Made by a program: the position numbers and the translations under genes
The notes under the pieces: generated by a model
Database searches by the model: none
Seen by the model: the letters and a program-made list of their open reading frames with translations, nothing else
Told to the model about the DNA's origin: nothing
From: Rhodospirillales bacterium
Lineage (GTDB): Bacteria > Pseudomonadota > Alphaproteobacteria > CACIAM-22H2
Assembly: GCA_016195145.1 (NCBI GenBank)
Contig: JACQAF010000049.1
Span: 1 to 18,715 of the forward strand
Length of the DNA stretch: 18,715 nucleotides
Direction of reading: 5' to 3'
Part shown: positions 14,537 to 18,715 of the stretch, one piece after another
Position numbering within the stretch: position 1 is the stretch's first letter
How the letters are laid out: every line of letters begins with the position of its first letter

Positions 14537-15796
14537 ATGCCCTTGAAAAAATTCTTGCCCGCCTTATTCGCCGTTATGGTTGCCGCTGCGCCCGCCGGCG
14601 CCCAGGAGGTGCAACGCATCGTCGCCGTGGTCAACGATGACGTCATCTCCAATTACGATCTCTCGGCCCGGATCCACCTGATCGTCGTATCGTCCAGCCT
14701 GTCGAATACGCCCGAGATATACCGGCGTCTTCAACCGCAAGTGCTGCGCAGCCTGATCGACGAAAAGCTGCAGATACAGGAGGCGCAACGCCTCAGCGTC
14801 GCCCCCGCTCAAGCCGAAATCGACCAGACAATCGAGCGTATCGAACAGGGCAACCGCATGCCGCCCGGCGGGCTCGAACAATATGCGCGCCAGAACGGCA
14901 TCGAGCGCTCGACGCTGATCGATCAGATCCGCGCCGGCGTCGCATGGCAGAAAGTCATCGCGCGACGCGTCCGGCCCAACATCCAGGTCGGCGAAGATGA
15001 AGTCGATGAAATCCTGGCCAGATTCAATTCGAGCCAGGGACTCACCGAATACCTGCTGGGCGAGATATTCCTGCCGATCGACAATCCCGATCAGGAGGAG
15101 GAAGTCCGGCAGGGGGCCCTCAACCTGCTCGACCAGATGCGCGAAAATGTGCCGTTCAGCGCCATTGCTCGACAATTTTCCCAAAGCGCATCGGCCAGCA
15201 CCGGCGGCGATATCGGCTGGGTACAGAAAGGGCAGTTCGATCCCGAAATCGAAGAAGCGCTCGCCGAGATGCAGCCCGGCCAGGCGACCCAGCCGTTGCA
15301 CACCGTCGCCGGTTTTTACATCTATCTGATGCGCGACAAGCGAACGATTGCCGCCCCGTCGCCCGAAGATGCCAAGGTCACCCTCGCGCAATTCCTGCTG
15401 CCGATCGAGCCGGGCGCCGCGCCCCCCGACATCGAGGCCCAGAACGAGCTGGCCCAGACCCTGCGCGAGACGATCGCCGGCTGCGAAGATCTAAACCGGG
15501 TCGCCGGCGAGCTCGGCATATCGACGCCCGAGCGGATCGAGAATTTGCGCGTCGGCGATCTCGCGACGGCCGTGCGCACCACCATTGTCGATCTTCCGGT
15601 AGGCAGGATGAGCCCGACGATAAGGGTGAATCCCGGCCTGCTTCTGCTGATGGTTTGCGCCCGCGAAAACCCGGTGGCAAATCTGCCCAGCCGGGAGGAC
15701 ATCGAGGAAAACCTGATGCGCCAGCGTATCGACCTTCAGGCGCGGCGGTATTTGCGCGACCTGCGGCGCATTGCCTTTGTCGACGTCCGGGCGTGA
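14537..15796 (+). CDS. surA: Periplasmic peptidyl-prolyl isomerase/chaperone SurA
   Basis: A 419-residue outer-membrane-protein chaperone. Residues 1-22 are a signal peptide ending AGA before QEV. The SurA N-terminal chaperone domain follows (about 26-150, with RIVAVVNDDVISNYDL and LIDEKLQIQEAQRL). A parvulin domain covers about 165-270, with FSAIARQFSQSASASTGGD and IGWVQKGQF. A second, degenerate parvulin-like part starts at KVTLAQFLLPI (about 285-400). It would escort beta-barrel proteins across the periplasm, including LptD, whose gene usually sits beside it. The stop codon overlaps the pdxA start as GTGA, so the two genes are translationally linked. Confidence 0.92.
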   Translation: MPLKKFLPALFAVMVAAAPAGAQEVQRIVAVVNDDVISNYDLSARIHLIVVSSSLSNTPEIYRRLQPQVLRSLIDEKLQIQEAQRLSVAPAQAEIDQTIERIEQGNRMPPGGLEQYARQNGIERSTLIDQIRAGVAWQKVIARRVRPNIQVGEDEVDEILARFNSSQGLTEYLLGEIFLPIDNPDQEEEVRQGALNLLDQMRENVPFSAIARQFSQSASASTGGDIGWVQKGQFDPEIEEALAEMQPGQATQPLHTVAGFYIYLMRDKRTIAAPSPEDAKVTLAQFLLPIEPGAAPPDIEAQNELAQTLRETIAGCEDLNRVAGELGISTPERIENLRVGDLATAVRTTIVDLPVGRMSPTIRVNPGLLLLMVCARENPVANLPSREDIEENLMRQRIDLQARRYLRDLRRIAFVDVRA

Positions 15797-16854
15797 GCGC
15801 TACCGCCGCACGTGCCCCGGCTCTCATCCGCCTACCGCTCGCACTCACCATGGGCGAGCCGGCCGGTATCGGCGGTGAAATCGCGTTCGGCGCCTGGCTT
15901 GCCGCCAGGAAGACGCCCGGCGCGTTTCCGGTTTTCTTCGTCATTGACGATCCGACACGTCTGCGCGCCCTGGCCGCGCGGATCGGGATCGACGTGCCGG
16001 TCGCAGAAATCGCCGACCCCGCCGAGGCTGCGGCAGCGTTTACAGCGGCGCTGCCAGTCCTGCCCGAGCCCCTGCCCATCCCGGTCGCCTATGGTCGCCC
16101 CGATCCGCGCCATGCACGAGCCGTTCTCGCCGCCATCGGCCGCGCTGTCGGGCTGGTTCGCGCCGGTACTGCGTCGGCCATCGTCACCAACCCCATTCAC
16201 AAGCAGGCCCTTTACGAGACCGGCTTTCGCCATCCCGGCCATACCGAGTATCTTGCCGAGCTTGCCGGCGGCAACGCCCTCATGCCGGTGATGATGCTGG
16301 TCGGCGGCGGCATTCGCGTCGTGCCGGTCACCATCCACATGTCGCTCAAGGACGCGCTCGCCGCGTTGACCCAGGAATCGATCGTCGCCAAGGCGCGCAT
16401 TGCCGCCCGCGCCCTGATCGACGATTTCGGTATCTCCCGGCCGCGTCTGGCGCTCGCCGCCCTCAATCCCCATGCCGGCGAGGGCGGCACGCTCGGCCGC
16501 GAGGAAACCGACATCATCGCCCCGGCGGCGCGCGCCCTTGCTGCCGAAGGCATCGATGCCGCAGGACCGCTGCCCGCCGATACGCTGTTCCACGAGGGCG
16601 CGCGGGCCCGCTACGACGCCGTTATCTGCATGTATCACGATCAGGCGCTGATCCCGCTCAAGACCCTCGACTTCGCGCGCGGGATCAACGTTACGCTGGG
16701 CCTGCCATTCGTGCGCACCTCCCCCGACCACGGCACGGCGCTCGCCATTGCCGGCACCGGACAGGCCAATCCGGCGAGCCTGATCGCCGCGCTGCGTCTG
16801 GCCGACGACCTCGCGCAACGGCGCGCGCTGACTCGCGAAAGGGCGTCGGCCTGA
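15793..16854 (+). CDS. pdxA: 4-hydroxythreonine-4-phosphate dehydrogenase
   Basis: A 353-residue enzyme that oxidises 4-phosphohydroxy-L-threonine in pyridoxal 5'-phosphate synthesis (DXP-dependent route). The three metal-binding histidines are His182 (TIHMSL), His227 (NPHAGEGG) and His282 (MYHDQ), with the same spacing as E. coli His166/211/266. GEPAGIGGE near residues 21-29 and GLPFVRTSPDHGTA near the end are diagnostic. The GTG at 15793 overlaps the surA stop and gives a short N-terminal extension; the frame is open upstream, but inside surA. Its own stop codon overlaps the proposed CTG start of rsmA. Confidence 0.92.
   Translation: MSATAARAPALIRLPLALTMGEPAGIGGEIAFGAWLAARKTPGAFPVFFVIDDPTRLRALAARIGIDVPVAEIADPAEAAAAFTAALPVLPEPLPIPVAYGRPDPRHARAVLAAIGRAVGLVRAGTASAIVTNPIHKQALYETGFRHPGHTEYLAELAGGNALMPVMMLVGGGIRVVPVTIHMSLKDALAALTQESIVAKARIAARALIDDFGISRPRLALAALNPHAGEGGTLGREETDIIAPAARALAAEGIDAAGPLPADTLFHEGARARYDAVICMYHDQALIPLKTLDFARGINVTLGLPFVRTSPDHGTALAIAGTGQANPASLIAALRLADDLAQRRALTRERASA
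16837..16853 (+). promoter_or_regulatory. Ribosome binding site and CTG start codon of rsmA
   Basis: GAAAGGG at 16837-16843 is followed after seven bases by CTG at 16851-16853, and the pdxA TGA occupies 16852-16854. This is the usual overlap arrangement with CTG in place of ATG. No ATG, GTG or TTG codon exists in this frame from about 16623 to 17049. Confidence 0.6.
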
Positions 16855-17720
16855 GCGAGCCGCCGCCAGACCGGCTGCCGCCGCTGCGCGAGGTAATCGC
16901 CCGCCACGGCCTCGCCGCCCGGCGCTCGCTCGGCCAACATTTCCTTCTCGATCTCAACCTGACCGCCAAGATTGCGCGCGCCGCAGGCGACCTTTCCTCG
17001 GGCACCGTCATCGAGATTGGTCCCGGACCGGGGGGCCTGACCCGCGCATTGCTCGCTGCCGGGGCCACGCGGCTGATTGCGGTCGAACGCGACGAACGCT
17101 GCCTTGCCGCCCTGGCCGAGATCGCCGCCGCCCATCCGGGCCGGCTCGAAATCGTGCCCGGCGACGCGCTCGCCGTCACTGTGCATGAACTGGGCGCGCC
17201 GCCGCGCCGGATCGTCGCCAATCTGCCCTATAACATCTCGACCGCGCTTCTCGTGCAGTGGCTCGCCCATTCCGATGCCTTCGCGGGGATGATTCTCATG
17301 TTCCAGAAGGAGGTCGCCGGGCGTCTCTTTGCTGCGCCGGGCACGGCGGCCTATGGGCGGCTGTCGGTGGCGACGCAATGGCGGATGGAGGCCAGGCGGC
17401 TGTTCGACATCGATCCGCGCGCCTTCACCCCGCCGCCCAAGATTGTTTCGACGGTGGTCGAGCTGATCCCCCGTGCAACGCCGCTTGCCCCGGCCGATCC
17501 GGTGGCGTTGGAGCGCGTCGTCGCTGCCGCGTTCGGCCAGCGTCGCAAGATGCTGCGCGCTAGCCTGCGCGCCCTTGGCGGCGACGCGGTGGCTCTGCTC
17601 GCCGAGGCGGGAATTGCGCCCACGCGCCGGGCCGAAGAACTGTCGATCGGGGAATTCTGCGCCCTCGCCCGCGCCTTCGTCGTGCGCGGCGACGCTACTG
17701 GCCCTCGCGCAGGCGTATGA
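16851..17720 (+). CDS. rsmA: 16S rRNA (adenine(1518)-N6/adenine(1519)-N6)-dimethyltransferase RsmA (KsgA), CTG start
   Basis: A 289-residue SAM-dependent methyltransferase that dimethylates two adjacent adenines near the 3' end of 16S rRNA during 30S maturation. SLGQHFLLD (residues 26-34), the SAM motif EIGPGPGGLT (55-64), AVERD, and the catalytic NLPYNIS (124-130) are all present. No ATG, GTG or TTG exists between 16851 and 17049, and a TTG at 17049 would remove the SAM motif. The CTG at 16851 gives the expected N-terminus (LSEPPPDRLPPLREVIARHG) and has GAAAGGG seven bases upstream. It overlaps the pdxA stop codon as CTGA. The 3' end overlaps the convergent gmk by 26 bases. Gene identity is certain; the start codon is inference. 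Confidence 0.9.
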   Translation: MSEPPPDRLPPLREVIARHGLAARRSLGQHFLLDLNLTAKIARAAGDLSSGTVIEIGPGPGGLTRALLAAGATRLIAVERDERCLAALAEIAAAHPGRLEIVPGDALAVTVHELGAPPRRIVANLPYNISTALLVQWLAHSDAFAGMILMFQKEVAGRLFAAPGTAAYGRLSVATQWRMEARRLFDIDPRAFTPPPKIVSTVVELIPRATPLAPADPVALERVVAAAFGQRRKMLRASLRALGGDAVALLAEAGIAPTRRAEELSIGEFCALARAFVVRGDATGPRAGV

Positions 17721-18336
17721 CGAAATCGGCGAGGCCGGCCTGCCGGTCGCGCCGGCAGCGCTCGGCCGACAGGATCGCCTGCACGCGGGCGACGCTCTCG
17801 TCGAAATCGCGATTGACGATGATGTAGTCGTATTCGCGCCAGTGGCTCATGTCGTCCGAGGCCTTGGCGATCCGGCCGGCAACCACGTCGGGCGGATCCT
17901 GCGCCCGCGCCTTGAGGCGCTTTTCGAGTTCGGCCGTCGATGGCGGCAGGATGAACACGCTGACCAGATCGGCGCGCGCGTTCTGGGCGAGCTGTTGGGT
18001 TCCCTGCCAGTCGATGTCGAACAGAACGTCGCGGCCGGCGGCGAGCGCCGTCTCGACCGGCGCGCGCGGCGTGCCGTAATAATTGCCATAGACCTTGGCG
18101 TGTTCGAGCAGGTCGCCGCGATTGACCATCAGGCCGAATTCGGCCTGGTCGATGAAATAATAATCGACGCCGCCGGTCTCGCCCGGCCGTTTCGGGCGCG
18201 TCGTCACCGAGACCGACATGGAGATGCCGCGGTCGGCTTCCATCAGATGGCGCGCGAGCGTCGTCTTGCCCGCGCCCGATGGCGAGGACAGAACGAGAAG
18301 GAGGCCGCGCCGTTCAATCCTTGGGCCGTCTGCCAT
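17695..18336 (-). CDS. gmk: Guanylate kinase
   Basis: A 213-residue cytoplasmic kinase that phosphorylates GMP to GDP with ATP. The P-loop SPSGAGKT covers residues 18-25. The GMP-binding region follows with SVSVTTRPKRPGE and VDYYFID, then LLEHAKVYGNYYGTP and VLFDIDWQGTQQL; these are the standard guanylate kinase blocks, and the length is normal. The ATG at 18336 is nine bases from the yicC stop codon, so the two minus-strand genes are probably co-transcribed, as in other alphaproteobacteria. Its 3' end overlaps rsmA on the opposite strand by 26 bases, so both termini are coding on both strands and there is no room for a terminator. Confidence 0.95.
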   Translation of the reverse strand: MADGPRIERRGLLLVLSSPSGAGKTTLARHLMEADRGISMSVSVTTRPKRPGETGGVDYYFIDQAEFGLMVNRGDLLEHAKVYGNYYGTPRAPVETALAAGRDVLFDIDWQGTQQLAQNARADLVSVFILPPSTAELEKRLKARAQDPPDVVAGRIAKASDDMSHWREYDYIIVNRDFDESVARVQAILSAERCRRDRQAGLADFVIRLREGQ

Positions 18337-18345
18337 CGTGTCCGC

Positions 18346-18715
18346 TCAGGCGCCGCCGCCGGCCAGCAGCGCCCGCGCCGCGCCGATATGGGCGACGAGG
18401 CGGTCGAGTTCCTCGCGCACGTCGGCGCGCGCCGCCATCATCGCCGCTTCCTGGGCCAGGCGTTCGGGCGGCAAGGCCGGCTGCCCGCCGAGAAGTTCGG
18501 TTAGTTGCGCCTCGATCCGCGCCTTGATCGCCGCCGGCTGGGCGGCGGCGTGCCGGCCCGCATCGCCGCACAGACGCTCGATCTCGTCGAGATGGGCGAT
18601 CAGCGTCCCGGCAAGCGAGCGTCCCTCGCCTGCCCGCGCGGCAGCCAGCGCCGCGAGGGTTTCCTCAAGCGACGTCAGCATCGCCCGGTCGCGCACGGCG
18701 ACGATTTCGTCCGCT
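18346..18715 (-). CDS. yicC: YicC family protein, 5' part outside the window, C-terminus truncated
   Basis: The reading frame runs off the window edge, so only the last 123 residues are visible. EEAL-type coiled-coil helices with LAQEAAMMAARADVREELDRL are diagnostic for the central part of YicC, a stress-associated endoribonuclease family. In normal members the protein continues after a GG-rich turn with VGRKLDFL, NREVNTL and REQVQNIE-like blocks (about 45 residues, DUF1732). Here it stops right at LLAGGGA, and only nine bases separate the stop from the gmk ATG. The missing part is not present in another frame. It may be a broken gene or a collapsed assembly. Confidence 0.75.
   Translation of the reverse strand, partial: ADEIVAVRDRAMLTSLEETLAALAAARAGEGRSLAGTLIAHLDEIERLCGDAGRHAAAQPAAIKARIEAQLTELLGGQPALPPERLAQEAAMMAARADVREELDRLVAHIGAARALLAGGGA

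Noticed and set aside
15655..15792. Longer pdxA frame from 15655
   Set aside because: It is entirely inside surA, and the GTG overlapping the surA stop gives the expected protein length.
17049..17720. rsmA starting at the TTG at 17049
   Set aside because: It would delete the GQHFLLD region and the SAM motif, which are encoded in frame immediately upstream.

Overview
The window looks like chromosome from a GC-rich alphaproteobacterium, probably Rhodospirillales-like. The right-hand housekeeping block (lptF, lptG, surA, pdxA, rsmA, then gmk and yicC on the opposite strand) follows the gene order usual in that class. The protein sequences also fit, but no ribosomal or tRNA marker is present to fix the taxonomy. 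No rRNA, tRNA, CRISPR array or intact insertion sequence was seen.

Region 1 (1-4852, all plus strand) is a compact aromatic-catabolic operon: DoxX-like membrane protein, muconolactone isomerase, alpha/beta hydrolase, intradiol ring-cleavage dioxygenase of the hydroxyquinol/chlorocatechol type, muconate cycloisomerase, and a DUF849/BKACE beta-keto acid cleavage enzyme. Read as a pathway, it goes from catechol or a substituted catechol to muconate, muconolactone, enol-lactone, beta-ketoadipate and then cleavage with acetyl-CoA. The hydrolase and the BKACE sit where PcaD, PcaIJ and PcaF would be expected.

Region 2 (4853-5729) is decayed DNA. It holds an unidentified minus-strand remnant with an apparent one-base deletion and an AbiEii-like nucleotidyltransferase toxin remnant broken by an apparent two-base gain in a CT run.

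Region 3 (5730-12090) is a divergent uptake/oxidation module. On the minus strand are an FAD-dependent oxidoreductase, a RidA-family protein and a GntR/HutC-type regulator. On the plus strand is a complete tripartite tricarboxylate transporter set (TctC, TctB, TctA). The 469-base divergent gap carries two outward-facing copies of the same 12-base sequence containing a palindrome, and a relic of a second GntR-type gene. A plausible model, which is inference, is that Tct imports a carboxylate, the flavoenzyme oxidises it, RidA removes a reactive imine, and GntR controls both arms through the paired sites.

Region 4 (12091-18715) holds LPS-transport and housekeeping genes. Three things are wrong with the usual arrangement. 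LptF lacks about 30 residues that carry the coupling helix contacting LptB. lptD is absent between lptG and surA. YicC ends before its conserved C-terminal domain. In addition, rsmA has no ATG, GTG or TTG that would preserve its SAM-binding motif, and appears to start at a CTG overlapping the pdxA stop codon. These may be real lineage traits or assembly artefacts, and read mapping would decide.
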